Assembly: GCA_964036045.1 (NCBI GenBank)
Contig: OZ038379.1
Span: forward strand, 77,760,216-77,824,215
Direction: 5' to 3'
DNA length: 64,000 nt
DNA from: Eutreptiella sp. 'Long Island Sound 2002'
Taxonomy: Eukaryota; Euglenozoa; Euglenophyceae; Eutreptiales; Eutreptiaceae
The translations under genes were made by a program, and so were the position numbers. Of this stretch, positions 37,101 through 51,467 are shown one piece after another; the first letter of the stretch is position 1; every line of letters begins with the position of its first letter. The notes beneath the pieces are model-generated. The model was not told the origin of the DNA, made no database searches, and saw nothing but the letters and a program-made list of their open reading frames with translations.

Positions 37101-40100
37101 GGCCAACGCACGCGCAAGCTTCAATCTCGGATTCTATTATGTACAAATGTCATATACCAACAATAGGGTTGGAGACAAAGACATCACCTATGAGTACCAT
37201 TATTCTCGAATTACGCATCGAAGCGATCTTTGGGACGCTCGGACACAAATTTAATCCATAGACACATGCAAAAGGGCACCAAGCAGACCCAAGTTGTATG
37301 TCAATGCATAAATCGACATTGGGGAACATTTCAAATGGAAGCACGGTGCCAAGACCATGAACTAGACCGAACAGCAACTTTGGGAATCTTGAATACACTC
37401 ACTAAATGTTGTATTGTATTACTCTCACCGGGCATGTACTGATCACCACTTTGGAAATCTTGAATACACTCACTAAATGTTGTATTGCATTACTCTCACC
37501 GGGCATGTACCGATCACCATACCATTACTTCCGATGTAGACGCATTAGGTGCAATGACAGGATGTGGCAGTGCTTGTCCAAAACTAACCTTTCCCATTCG
37601 GATAATGTCCACAATGTGCATGGTCGTAATGAGTCCCAAGGGGGCCAATTGTCGTTTGATAGTTTATAGTGAGGTACTACATCAGTATAAAATAGCAGGA
37701 TGTTGTGTCAGGTATCGATTGACAACATGCCACACTTCTTGTTGGATGAACAAACGTATTGTCTGGATGTAGAAATGCATATCTCCAAGCCGTTTCCTTT
37801 TTTATGCCCCTGACCATGCGACCAAGTCCCACCACTCTAGCCTCCTTCCTTTTCAAATACTTCCAAATTTCGTCATAGCGTGTCCTGCACAATCCAAGGG
37901 TCATCTTCAAACTTGTGATAGTTACATCTAATAGACATATGGGGCATCCATGACTAGTCACAATGCAATGTAGTGGCACAAGAAAAAGAAGCATTCGACG
38001 GCATACCTGTCCACGTGTTTTCTCGACACTTGGCCAGAGCGTTGCATATCTCGTTGTTTGTGCCTGTCACCAGGTAGAACAGAGGTTTCCACAATTTCCA
38101 TACTCCTTCCTGCATGGCACATCAAAACCGTTACAAGTTTTTGTCTCCGTTGCAATGAGCTATGCACCAAAGTGCATAATCAACCGACCCAATTTTGCTT
38201 GTTTTGAGCAGCCCGCCTTTTTGACAGCCATGAACACGAGGTCCTTTAGGCCAACGCACGCGCAAGCTTCAATCTCGGATTCTATTATGTACAAATGTCA
38301 TATACCAACAATAGGGTTGGAGACAAAGACATCACCTATGACTACCATTATCCTCGAATTACGCATCGAAGCGATCTTTGGGACGCTCGGACACAAATTT
38401 AATCCATAGACACATGCAAAAGGGCACCAAGCAGACCCAAGTTGTATGTCAATGCATAAATCGACATTGGGGAACATTTCAAATGGAAGCACGATGCCAA
38501 GAGCATGAACTAGACCGAACAGCAACTTTGGGAATCTTGAATACACTCACTAAATATTGTATTGTATTACTCTCACCGGGCATGTACTGATCACCACTTT
38601 GGAAATCTTGAATACACTCACTAAATGTTGTATTGCATTACTCTCACCGGGCATGTACCGATCACCATACCATTACTTCCGATGTAGACGCATTAGGTGC
38701 AATGACAGGATGTGGCAGTGCTTGTCCAAAACTAACCTTTCCCATTCGGATAATGTCCACAATGTGCATGGTCGTAATGAGTCCCAAGGGGGCCAATTGT
38801 CGTTTGATAGTTTATAGTGAGGTACTACATCAGTATAAAATAGCAGGATGGTGTGTCAGGTATCGATTGACAACATGCCACACTTCTTGTTGGATGAACA
38901 AACGTATTGTCTGGATGTAGAAATGCATATCTCCAAGCCGTTTCCTTTTTTATGCCCCTGACCATGCGACCAAGTCCCACCACTCTAGCCTCCTTCCTTT
39001 TCAAATACTTCCAAATTTCGTCATAGCGTGTCCTGCACAATCCAAGGGTCATCTTCAAACTTGTGATAGTTACATCTAATAGACATATGGGGCATCCATG
39101 ACTAGTCACAATGCAATCTAGTGGCACAAGAAAAAGAAGCATTCGACGGCATACCTGTCCACGTGTTTTCTCGACACTTGGCCAGAGCGTTGCATATCTC
39201 GTTGTTTGTGCCTGTCACCAGGTAGAACAGAGGTTTCCACAATTTCCATACTCCTTCCTGCATGGCACATCAAAACCGTTACAAGTTTTTGTCTCCGTTG
39301 CAATGAGCTATGCACCAAAGTGCATAATCAACCGACCCAATTTTGCTTGTTTTGAGCAGCCCGCCTTTTTGACAGCCATGAACACGAGGTCCTTTAGGCC
39401 AACGCACGCGCAAGCTTCAATCTCGGATTCTATTATGTACAAATGTCATATACCAACAATAGGGTTGGAGACAAAGACATCACCTATGAGTACCATTATT
39501 CTCGAATTACGCATCGAAGCGATCTTTGGGACGCTCGGACACAAATTTAATCCATAGACACATGCAAAAGGGCACCAAGCAGACCCAAGTTGTATGTCAA
39601 TGCATAAATCGACATTGGGGAACATTTCAAATGGAAGCACGATGCCAAGAGCATGAACTAGACCGAACAGCAACTTTGGGAATCTTGAATACACTCACTA
39701 AATATTGTATTGTATTACTCTCACCGGGCATGTACTGATCACCACTTTGGAAATCTTGAATACACTCACTAAATGTTGTATTGCATTACTCTCACCGGGC
39801 ATGTACCGATCACCATACCATTACTTCCGATGTAGACGCATTAGGTGCAATGACAGGATGTGGCAGTGCTTGTCCAAAACTAACCTTTCCCATTCGGATA
39901 ATGTCCACAATGTGCATGGTCGTAATGAGTCCCAAGGGGGCCAATTGTCGTTTGATAGTTTATAGTGAGGTACTACATCAGTATAAAATGGCAGGATGTT
40001 GTGTCAGGTATCGATTGACAACATGCCACACTTCTTGTTGGATGAACAAACGTATTGTCTGGATGTAGAAATGCATATCTCCAAGCCGTTTCCTTTTTTA

Positions 40101-43100
40101 TGCCCCTGACCATGCGACCAAGTCCCACCACTCTAGCCTCCTTCCTTTTCAAATACTTCCAAATTTCGTCATAGTGTGTCCTGCACAATCCAAGGGTCAT
40201 CTTCAAACTTGTGATAGTTACATCTAATAGACATATGGGCCATCCATGACCAGTCACAATGCAATGTAGTGGCACAAGAAAAAGCAGCATTCGACGGCAT
40301 ACCTGTCCACGTGTTTTCTCGACACTTGGCCAGAGCGTTGCATATCTCGTTGTTTGTGCCTGTCACCAGGTAGAACAGAGGTTTCCACAATTTCCATACT
40401 ACTTCCTGCATGGCACATCAAAACCGTCACAAATCTTTGTCTCCATTGCAATGAGCTATGCACCAAAGTGCATAATCAACCGACCCAATTTTGCTTGTTT
40501 TGAGCAGCCCGCCTTTTTGACAGCCATGAACACGAGGTCCTTTAGGCCAACGCACGCGCAAGCTTCAATCTCGGATTCTATTATGTACAAATGTCATATA
40601 CCAACAGTAGGGTTGGAGACAAAGACATCACCTATGACTACCATTATTCTCGAATTACGCATCGAAGCGATCTTTGGGACGCTCGGACACAAATTTAATC
40701 CATAGACACATGAAAAGGGCACCAAGCAGACCCAAGTTGTATGTCAATGCATAAATCGACATTGGGGAACATTTCAAATGGAAGCACGGTGCCAAGAGCA
40801 TGAACTAGACCGAACAGCAACTTTGGGAATCTTGAATACACTCACTAAATATTGTATTGTATTACTCTCACCGGGCATGTACTGATCACCATACCATTAC
40901 TTCCGATGTAGACGCATTAGGTGCAATGACAGGATGTGGCAGTGCTTGTCCAAAACTAACCTTTCCCATTCGGATAATGTCCACAATGTGCATGGTCGTA
41001 ATGAGTCCCAAGGGGGCCAATTGTCGTTTGATAGTTTATAGTGAGGTACTACATCAGTATAAAATAGCAGGATGGTGTGTCAGGTATCGATTGACAACAT
41101 GCCACACTTCTTGTTGGATGAACAAACGTATTGTCTGGATGTAGAAATGCATATATCCAAGCCGTTTCCTTTTTTATGCCCCTGACCATGCGACCAAGTC
41201 CCACCACTCTAGCCTCCTTCCTTTTCAAATACTTCCAAATTTCGTCATAGCGTGTCCTGCACAATCCAAGGGTCATCTTCAAACTTGTGATAGTTACATC
41301 TAATAGACATATGGGCCATCCATGACCAGTCACAATGCAATGTAGTGGCACAAGAAAAAGCAGCATTCGACGGCATACCTGTCCGCGTGTTTTCTCGACA
41401 CTTGGCCAGAGCGTTGCATATCTCGTTGTTTGTGCCTATCACCAGGTAGAACAGAGGTTTCCACAATTTCCATACTCCTTCCTGCATGGCACATCAAAAC
41501 CGTTACAAGTCTTTGTCTCCATTGCAATGAGCTATGCACCAAAGTGCATAATCAACCCATCCTTCGGTTTTTTTGAGCAGCCCCGCCTTTTTGACAGCCA
41601 CGAACACGACCTCCTTTAGGCCAACGTACGTGCCAGCTTCAATCTCGGAGTCTATTATGTACAAACGTCATATACCAACAATAGGCTTGAAGACAAAGAC
41701 ATCACCTATGCGTCCCATTATTCTCGAATTACGCATCGAAGCGATCTTTGGGACGCTCGGACACAAATTTAATCCATAGACACATGCAAAAGGGCACCAA
41801 GCAGACCCAAGTTGTATGTCAATGCATAAGTCGACATTGGGGAACATTTCAAATGGAAGCACGGCGCCAAGAGCATGAACTAGACCGAACAGCAACTTTG
41901 GAAATCTTGAATACACTCACTAAATGTTGTATTGTATTACTCTCACCGGGCATGTACTGATCACCACTTTGCAAATCTTGAATACACTCACTAAATGTTG
42001 TATTGCAATACTCTCACCGGGCATGTACCGATCACCATACCATTTCTTCCGATGTAGACACATTAGGTGCAACGACAGGATGTGGCAGTGATTGTCCACA
42101 ACTAACCTTTCCCATTCTGATGATGTCCACAATGTGCATGGTCGTAATGAGTCCCAAGGGGGCCAGCTGTCGTTTCATAGTTTATAGTGAGGTACTACAT
42201 CAGTATAAAATAGCAGGCAGGATGGTGTGTCAGGTATCGATTGACAACATGCCACACTTCTTGTTGGATGAACAAACGTATTGTCTGGATGTACAAATGC
42301 ATATCTCCAACCCGTTTCCTTTTTTATGCCCCTAACCAAGCGACCAAGACCCATCACTCTAGCCTCCTTCCTTTTCAAATACTTCCAAATTTCGTCATAG
42401 TGTGTCCTGCACAATCCAAGGGTCATCTTCAAACTTGTGATAGGTACATCTAATAGACATATGGGCCATCCATGACCAGTCACAATGCAATGTAGTGGCA
42501 CAAGAAAAAGCAGCATTCAACGGCATACGTGCACACGTGTTTTCTCGACACTTGGCCAGAACCTTGGAGATCTCGTTGTTTGTGCCTGTCACCAGGTAGA
42601 ACAGAGGTTTCCACAATTTCCATACTCCTTCCTGCATGGCACATCAAAACCGTTACAAGTTTTTGTCTCCGTTGCAATGAGCTATGCACCAAAGTGCATA
42701 ATAAACCCACCCAATTTTGCTTGTTTTGAGCAGCCCGCCTTTTTGACAGCCATGAACACGAGGTCCTTTAGGCCAACGCACGCGCAAGCTTCAATCTCGG
42801 ATTCTATTATGTACAAATGTCATATACCAACAATAGGGTTGGAGACAAAGACATCACCTATGAGTACCATTATTCTCGAATTACGCATCGAAGCGATCTT
42901 TGGGACGCTCGGACACAAATTTAATCCACAGACACATGCAAAAGGGCACCAAGCAGACCCAAGTTGTATGTCAATGCATAAATCGACATTGGGGAACATT
43001 TCAAATGGAAGCACGGTGCCAAGAGCATGAACTAGACCGAACAGCAACTTTGGGAATCTTGAATACACTCACTAAATGTTGTATTGTATTACTCTCACCG

Positions 43101-46100
43101 GGCATGTACTGATCACCACTTTGGAAATCTTGAATACACTCACTAAATGTTGTATTGCATTACTCTCACCGGGCATGTACCGATCACCATACCATTACTT
43201 CCGATGTAGACGCATTAGGTGCAATGACAGGATGTGGCAGTGCTTGTCCAAAACTAACCTTTCCCATTCGGATAATGTCCACAATGTGCATGGTCGTAAT
43301 GAGTCCCAAGGGGGCCAATTGTCGTTTGATAGTTTATAGTGAGGTACTACATCAGTATAAAATAGCAGGATGTTGTGTCAGGTATCGATTGACAACATGC
43401 CACACTTCTTGTTGGATGAACAAACGTATTGTCTGGATGTAGAAATGCATATCTCCAAGCCGTTTCCTTTTTTATGCCCCTGACCATGCGACCAAGTCCC
43501 ACCACTCTAGCCTCCTTCCTTTTCAAATACTTCCAAATTTCGTCATAGCGTGTCCTGCACAATCCAAGGGTCATCTTCAAACTTGTGATAGTTACATCTA
43601 ATAGACATATGGGCCATCCATGATTAGTCACAATGCAATGTAGTGGCACAAGAAAAAGAAGCATTCGACGGCATACCTGTCCACGTGTTTTCTCGACACT
43701 TGGCTAGAGCGTTGCATATCTCGTTGTTTGTGCCTGTCACCAGGTAGAACAGAGCTTTCCACAATTTCCATACTCCTTCCTGCATGGCACATCAAAACCG
43801 TTACAAGTCTTTGTCTCCATTGCAATGAGCTATGCACCAAAGTGCATAATCAACCGACCCAATTTTGCTTGTTTTGAGCAGCCCGCCTTTTTGACAGCCA
43901 TGAACACGAGGTCCTTTAGGCCAACGCACGCGCAAGCTTCAATCTCGGATTCTATTATGTACAAATGTCATATACCAACAATAGGGTTGGAGACAAAGAC
44001 ATCACCTATGACTACCATTATTCTCGAATTACGCATCGAAGCGATCTTTGGGACGCTCGGACACAAATTTAATCCATAGACACATGCAAAAGGGCACCAA
44101 GCAGACCCAAGTTGTATGTCAATGCATAAATCGACATTGGGGAACATTTCAAATGGAAGCACGATGCCAAGAGCATGAACTAGACCGAACAGCAACTTTG
44201 GGAATCTTGAATACACTCACTAAATATTGTATTGTATTACTCTCACCGGGCATGTACTGATCACCACTTTGGAAATCTTGAATACACTCACTAAATGTTG
44301 TATTGCATTACTCTCACCGGGCATGTACCGATCACCATACCATTACTTCCGATGTAGACGCACTAGGTGCAATGACAGGATGTGGCAGTGCTTGTCCAAA
44401 ACTAACCTTTCCCATTCGGATAATGTCCACAATGTGCATGGTCGTAATGAGTCCCAAGGGGGCCAATTGTCGTTTGATAGTTTATAGTGAGGTACTACAT
44501 CAGTATAAAATAGCAGGATGTTGTGTCAGGTATCGATTGACAACATGCCACACTTCTTGTTGGATGAACAAACGTATTGTCTGGATGTAGAAATGCATAT
44601 CTCCAAGCCGTTTCCTTTTTTATGCCCCTGACCAAGCGACCAAGTCCCACCACTCTAGCCTCCTTCCTTTTCAAATACTTCCAAATTTCGTCATAGTGTG
44701 TCCTGCACAATCCAAGGGTCATCTTCAAACTTGTGATAGTTACATCTAATAGACATATGGGCCATCCATGACCAGTCACAATGCAATGTAGTGGCACAAG
44801 AAAAAGCAGCATTCGACGGCATACCTGTCCACGTGTTTTCTCGACACTTGGCCAGAGCGTTGGAGATCTCGTTGTTTGTGCCTGTCACCAGGTAGAACAG
44901 AGGTTTCCACAATTTCCATACTCCTTCCTGCATGGCACATCAAAACCGTTACAAGTTTTTGTCTCCGTTGCAATGAGCTATGCACCAAAGTGCATAATAA
45001 ACCCACCCAATTTTGCTTGTTTTGAGCAGCCCGCCTTTTTGACAGCCATGAACACGAGGTCCTTTAGGCCAACGCACGCGCAAGCTTCAATCTCGGATTC
45101 TATTATGTACAAATGTCATATACCAACAGTAGGGTTGGAGACAAAGACATCACCTATGACTACCATTATTCTCGAATTACGCATCGAAGCGATCTTTGGG
45201 ACGCTCGGACACAAATTTAATCCATAGACACATGCAAAAGGGCACCAAGCAGACCCAAGTTGTATGTCAATGCATAAATCGACATTGGGGAACATTTCAA
45301 ATGGAAGCACGGTGCCAAGAGCATGAACTAGACTGAATAGCAACTTTGGGAATCTTGAATACACTCACTAAATATTGTATTGTATTACTCTCACCGGGCA
45401 TGTACCGATCACCATACCATTACTTCCGATGTAGACGCATTAGGTGCAATGACAGGATGTGGCAGTGCTTGTCCAAAACTAACCTTTCCCATTCGGATAA
45501 TGTCCACAATGTGCATGGTCGTAATGAGTCCCAAGGGGGCCAATTGTCGTTTGATAGTTTATAGTGAGGTACTACATCAGTATAAAATAGCAGGATGTTG
45601 TGTCAGGTATCGATTGACAACATGCCACACTTCTTGTTGGATGAACAAACGTATTGTCTGGATGTAGAAATGCGTATCTCCAAGCCGTTTCCTTTTTTAT
45701 GCCCCTGACCATGCGACCAAGTCCCACCACTCTAGCCTCCTTCCTTTTCAAATACTTCCGAATTTCGTCATAGCGTGTCCTGCACAATCCAAGGGTCATC
45801 TTCAAACTTGTGATAGTTACATCTAATAGACATATGGGCCATCCATGACCAGTCACAATGCAATGTAGTGGCACAAGAAAAAGCAGCATTCGACGGCATA
45901 CCTGTCCACGTGTTTTCTCGACACTTGGCCAGAGCGTTGCATATCTCGTTGTTTGTGCCTGTCACCAGGTAGAACAGATATTTCCACAATTTCCATACTC
46001 CTTCCTGCATGGCACATCAAAACCGTTACAAGTCTTTGTCTCCATTGCAATGAGCTATGCACCAAAGTGCATAATCAACCCATCCTTCGGTTTTTTTGAG

Positions 46101-49100
46101 CAGCCCCGCGTTTTTGACAGCCACGAACACGACCTCCTTTAGGCCAACGTACGTGCCAACTTCAATCTCGGAGTCTATTATGTACAAACGTCATATGCCA
46201 ACAATAGGCTTGAAGACAAAGACATCACCTATGAGTCCCATTATTCTCGAATTACGCATCGAAGCGATCTTTGGGACGCTCGGACACAAATTTAATCCAT
46301 AGACACATGCAAAAGGGCACCAAGCAGACCCAAGTTGTATGTCAATGCATAAGTCGACATTGGGGAACATTTCAAATGGAAGCACGGCGCCAAGAGCATG
46401 AACTAGACCGAACAGCAACTTTGGAAATCTTGAATACACTCACTAAATGTTGTATTGTATTACTCTCACCGGGCATGTACTCATTACCACTTTGCAAATC
46501 TTGAATACACTCACTAAATGTTGTATTGCAATACTCTCACCGGGCATGTACCGATCACCATACCATTTCTTCCGATGTAGACACATTAGGTGCAACGACA
46601 GGATGTGGCAGTGATTGTCCAAAACTAACCTTTCCCATTCGAATAATGTCCACAATGTGCATGGTCGTAATGAGTCCCAAGGGGGCCAACTGTCGTTTCA
46701 TAGTTTATAGTGAGGTACTACATCATTATAAAATAGCAAGCAGGATGGTGTGTCAGGTATCGATTGACAACATGCCACACTTCTTGTTGGATGAACAAAC
46801 GTATTGTCTGGATGTACAAATGCATATCTCCAACCCGTTTCCTTTTTTATGCCCCTGACCAAGCGACCAAGTCCCATCACTCTAGCCTCCTTCCTTTTCA
46901 AATCGTTCCAAATTTCGTCATAGTGTGTCCTGCACAATCCAAGGGTCATCTTCAAACTTGTGATAGGTACATCTAATAGACATATGGGCCATCCATGACC
47001 AGTCACAATGCAATGTAGTGGCACAAGAAAAAGCAGCATTCAACGGCATACGTGCACACGTGTTTTCTCGACACTTGGCCAGAACCTTGGAGATCTCGTT
47101 GTTTGTGCCTGTCACCAGGTAGAACAGAGGTTTCCACAATTTCCATACTACTTCCTGCATGGCACATCAAAACCGTCACAAATCTTTGTCTCCATTGCAA
47201 TGAGCTATGCACCAAAGTGCATAATCAACCCACCCAATTTTGCTTGTTTTGAGCAGCCCCGCCTTTTTGACAGCCATGAACACGAGGTCCTTTAGGCCAA
47301 CGCACGCGCAAGCTTCAATCTGGGATTCTATTATGTACAAATGTCATATACCAACAATAGGGTTGGAGACAAAGACATCACCTATGAGTACCATTATTCT
47401 CGAATCACACTTGAAGCGATCTTTGGGACGCTCAGACACAAATTCAATCCATAGACACATGCAAAAGGGCACCAAGCAGACCCAAGGTGTATGTCAATGC
47501 ATAACTCAACATTTGGGGAACATTTCAAATGGAAGCACGGCACCAAGAGCATGAACTAGACCGAACAGCAACTTTGGAAATCTTGAATACACTCACTAAA
47601 TGTTGTATTGCATCACTCTCACCGGGCATGTACTGATCACCATACCATTACTTCCCATGTAGACACATTAGGTGCAATGACAGGATGTGGTAGTGCTTGT
47701 CCAAAACTTTCCCATTCAGATAATGTCCAGAATGCGCATCGTCGTAATGAGTCCCAAGGGGGCCAACTGTCGTTTGATAGTTTATAGTGAGGTACTACAT
47801 CATTATAAAATAGCAAGATGGTGTGTCACGTACCCATTGACAACATGCCACACTTCTTGCTTGTTGGATGAACAAACGTATTGTCCCGATGTAGAATTGC
47901 ATATCTCCAAGCCGTTTCCTTTTTTATGCCCCTGACCAAGCGACCAAGCCCCACCACTCTAGCCTCCTTCCTTTTCAAATAGTTCCAAATTTCGTCATGG
48001 CCTGTCTTGCACAATCCAAGGGTCATCTTCAAACTTGTGATAGTTACATCTAACAGACACATGGGCCATCCATGACCAGTCACAATGCAATGTAGTGGCA
48101 CAAGAAAAAGCAGCATTCAACGGCATACCTGTCCACGTGTTTTCTCGACACTTGGCCAGAGCGTTGGAGATCTCGTTGTTTGTGCCTGTCACCAGTTAGA
48201 ACAGAGGTTTGCACAATTTCCATACTCCTTCTTGCATGGCACATCAAAACCGTTACAAGTCTTTGTCTCCATTGCAATGAGCTATGCACCAAAGTGCATA
48301 ATCAACCCATCCTTCGGTTTTTTGAGCAGCCCCGCCTTTTTGACAGCCACGAACACGAGCTCCTTTAGGCCAACGCACGTGCAAGCTTCAATCTCGGAGT
48401 CTATTATGTGCAAATGTCATATACCAATAATAGGGTTGGAGACAAAGACATCACCTATGAGTACCATTATTCTCGAATTACGCATCGAAGCGATCTTTGG
48501 GACGCTCGGACACAAATTTAATACATAGACACATGCAAAGAGGCACCAAGCAGACCCAAGGTGTATGTCAATGCGTAAGTTGACAACGGGGAACATTTCA
48601 AATGGAAGCACGGCGCCAAGAGCATGAAATAGACCGAACAGCAACTTTGGAAATCTTGAATACACTCACTAAATGTTGTATTGTATTACTCTCACCGGGC
48701 ATGTACTTATCACCATACCATTTCTTCCGATGTAGACACATTAGGTGCAATGACAGGATGTGGCAGTGCTTGTCCAAAACTAACCTTTCCCATTCGGATA
48801 ATGTCCACAATGTGCATCGTCGTAATGAGTCTCAAGGGGGCCAACTGTCGTTTGATAGTTTATGGTGAGGTACTACATCAGTAAAAAAGAGCACGATAGT
48901 GTGTGTCAGGTATCCATTGACAACATGCCACACTTCTTGTTGGATGAACAAACGTATTGTCTGGATGTAGAAATGCATATCTCCAAGCCGTTTCCTTTTT
49001 TATGCCCCTGACCAAGCGACCAAGTCCCACCACTCTAGCCTCCTTCCTTTTCAAATACTTCCAAATTTCGTCATAGCGTGTCGTGCACACAATCCAAGGG

Positions 49101-49163
49101 TCATCTTCAAACTTGTGATAGTTACACCTAATAGACATATGAGCCATCCATGACCAGTCACAA
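31143..49163. repeat. Two-unit higher-order pattern in the array
   Basis: Units with CCATCCTTCGG after the landmark (near 30221, 31370, 33668, 35891, 41561, 46084, 48309) are followed in several cases by a unit carrying GCACACGTGTTTTCTCG with CCAGAACCTTGG, and by an extra GCAGG before it (32027, 36540, 42218, 46740). The pairs at landmarks 31143/32293, 35665/36815, 41335/42485 and 45858/47008 have this B-A' form, and 33441/34517 is a variant with the inversion. Amplification therefore also copied dimers of about 2.3 kb. Confidence 0.6.
33861..34116 (-). repeat. 256 bp inversion inside one array unit
   Basis: In all other units GATCTTTGGGAC is followed by GCTCGGACACAAATTT and later by GACAGGATGTGG. 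Here GATCTTTGGGAC is followed directly by the reverse complement of that interval (starts ATCCTGTCATTGCAC, ends TTTGTGTCCGAGC) and then ATGTGGTAG. Both ends are exact, so the interval was flipped in place. Confidence 0.9.
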
Positions 49164-50101
49164 TGCAATGTAGTGGCACAAGAAAAAGCAGCATTCAACG
49201 GCATGCTTGCACACGTGTTTTCTCGACACTTGGCCAGAGCGTTGGAGATCTCGTTGTTTGTGCCTGTCACCAGGTAGAACAGAGGTTTCCACAATTTCCA
49301 TACTCCTTCCTACATGGCACATCAAAACCGTTACAAGTGTTTGTCGCCATTGCAATGAGCTATGCACCAAAGTGCATAATAAACCCACCCAATTTTGCTT
49401 GTTTCGAGCAGCCCCGCCTATTTGACAGCCACCAACACGAGCTCCTTTAGGCCAACGCACGCGCAAGCTTCAATGTCAGATTCTATTATGTACAAATGTC
49501 ATATACCAACAATAGGGTTGAAGACAAAGACATCACCTATGACTACCATTATTCTCGAATTATGCATCGAAGCGATCTTTGGGACGCTCGGACACAAATT
49601 TAATCCATAGACACATGCAAAAGGGCACCAAGCAGACCCAAGGTGTATGTCAATGCATAAGTCGACACAGGGGAACATTTCAAATGGAAGCACGGTGCCA
49701 AGAGCATGAACTAGACCGAACAGCAACTTTGTAAACGTTGAATACAATCAGTAAATGTTGTATTGCATTACTCTCACCGGGCATGTACTGATCACCATAC
49801 CATGTCTTCCGATGTAGACACATTAGGTGCAACGACAGGATGTGGCAGTGCTTGTCCAAAAAACTTTCCCATTCGGATAATGTCGACGATGTGCATCGTC
49901 GCAAGCGACCAAGTCCCACCACTCTAGCGTCCTTCCTTTTCAAATAGTTCCAAATTTCGTCATGGCGTGTCCTGCACAATCCAAGCATCATCTTCAAACT
50001 TGTGATGGTTACATCTAACAGACGTATGGGCCATCCATGACCAAACACGATGCAATGCAGTGGCACAAGAAAAAGCAGCATTCAACACCATACCATTACA
50101 C

Positions 50102-50105
50102 ATAT
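50102..50105. other. ATAT target-site duplication, left of E1
   Basis: ATAT precedes the left terminal repeat and is repeated after the right one at 54888-54891. The flanking array unit, CACATAT|...|ATATTTTCTCG, becomes collinear with other units at equal length if element plus one ATAT is removed. Confidence 0.8.
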
Positions 50106-50486
50106 TCCTTTGGCTACCATCTGTACGTTTCTGGCCGGAGGCGCGTTTTTCTGGCCCACGGTGTTGCACGTAAGGTTTTGAAAACGCGTAGAGCGCGCAC
50201 AACGCGTACAACACGTACATACCAAGTAACACGCACAGAACGCGTAGCACGCCGAACACGTGCTTCCAGAGGCACGTGCAGAATTGGAATACCGGACCGC
50301 GCAGAACGCGCAAAACGCGCAGCACGTCGCTTTGCACACGGGCGCACATCGAGGAGGGGCCGCGTCCTCACAGTTGGGTATCCAGCCTACGCGGTTGTCC
50401 CCCAGGGTTCGCACTGGTCCCATGGGTAGGGATAGCAGAGGCTCCGCCTCCATGATCGTCTCGTTCAAGCCCCCCATTCCACCACA

Positions 50487-50948
50487 CTACTCCTCATCCT
50501 CCTCATCCTCCTCATCCTCCTCGTCCTCCTCATCCTTCTCGTCCTCCTCGCCTTCCTCGTCCTCCTCGCCTTCCTCGTCCTCCTCGTCCTCCTCGTCCTC
50601 CATGTTTGCCATATAGGGATTGTATAATAGGCCCTTGCGGTCCCAAACCCCGTCCACCTGCATTGGTCGCACCATCCCCAATAGAATTAGAAATGCATTG
50701 TACCTAGGTACTAGAGGTAGTAGGTCTGGCCTTCCGTGGTCCCGTAGGGCTTGGCATTGTAGATTCTCTATGGGGGCCATGATATGGTCCCACACCTCGT
50801 CCTCAGTATAGCCGATGAGCCAGGATTCCCCGGGCCGGATACCGTACTGGATATCGGCCGCACAGTCCTCCCGTGGGTGCCTATGGTCTTACAGCGGTGG
50901 TTGAAATTTCGGTAGCATCACAAACAAAGATTGTTGAGAAATGAGACT
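50487..50948 (-). CDS. E1 transposase N-terminal-like exon with acidic run
   Basis: Begins in phase 0 directly after the acceptor TTCTACAG (50949): SLISQQSLFVMLPKFQPPL, UAA (50889), HPREDCAADIQYGIRPGESW, then YNAFLILLGMVRPMQVDGVW and LLYNPYMANM. The last two match the usual N-terminal piggyBac domain pattern (a helix with LLxMG, a YW/VW dipeptide, then a Pro-containing segment before the MSRxRF box). The MSRxRF box is replaced by a run of about 30 Glu/Asp (GAG/GAA/GAT repeats, 50487-50590). The frame then crosses UAG (50487) and continues to LLSLPMGPVRTL, shared with E2. No catalytic Asp is present. Confidence 0.5.
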
Positions 50949-51109
50949 CTGTAGAACACACAACACACCAGTGGCAGTTCCAGAGGCAACAGCAGAGGCA
51001 GCAAAAGCGGAACGTGCAGAACGCGCAGCACACGCAGAACGCGTAACACGACCTCCAGAGGCAGACAAAGAAGCAGACGCGTAGAGCGCGTATCACACGA
51101 AACACACAC
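50949..51109 (-). other. E1 intron with GCG-repeat motif
   Basis: Donor GTGTGTTTCG, acceptor TTCTACAG, about 161 nt. Contains TGCCTCTGG twice and several GCGTTCTGCG-type blocks. It illustrates the intron type repeated through E1. Confidence 0.6.
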
Positions 51110-51467
51110 AGGACAGGGGGTGGGGCAATGGGGGCGGCAACACGAACAAGTCAATTGTTGCTTTCTTGAAACGGTGTCCGTGCACCCTACATGGTCCACG
51201 CAGAGCAGCGGCCGCAGCCGCCACCATTCATCCGAACGTCGAAAAAGTATTCACAACACAATAAATACCGGCGTCGGTGCCCCAATGGAAGCGCCGCCTA
51301 CCGATGCCACCACTGTGGGGTTGGCTGTGAATGTGCTTGCTGGGCCAACGGCACTGGCCTGGAAAAGAAGAGGGGTTGTGAGGTTTGTCTGCCGCGGACC
51401 TCATCGGGGTCGGGCCATTCATCCCCCTCCTGTGCGTTTGAAAAAATGCTGCTTGGAATGCTGTAAC

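Larger units (their letters stand above)
23430..50101 (-). repeat. 26.7 kb tandem array of 1.08/1.15 kb gene-derived units
   Basis: A landmark (ATGCAATGTAGTGGCAC and variants) recurs at 24004, 25076, 26153, 27215, 27864, 28926, 29998, 31143, 32293, 33441, 34517, 35665, 36815, 37963, 39111, 40259, 41335, 42485, 43633, 44781, 45858, 47008, 48085, 49163 and about 50049. Spacings fall into about 1076 and about 1148, with exceptions of 649 and 886. Long units carry a 71 bp internal duplication. All units have the same orientation apart from one 256 bp inversion. On the minus strand each unit carries related protein-like frames (see example units), so the array derives from a decayed gene. It continues after the two element insertions at 54892-56579 and 61116-61328. 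Confidence 0.95.

Noticed and set aside
23502-49466. Dozens of short plus-strand frames in the array (for example those starting MQCSGTRKSSIQ)
   Set aside because: They are antisense to the more protein-like minus-strand frames and recur only because the unit recurs.
23430-50101. CRISPR-like array or rDNA
   Set aside because: Units of 1.1 kb without short identical repeats and spacers, and no rRNA sequence; it is a gene-derived tandem array.
50480-50600. Plus-strand poly-Ser frame
   Set aside because: Reverse strand of the Glu/Asp codon run in E1.
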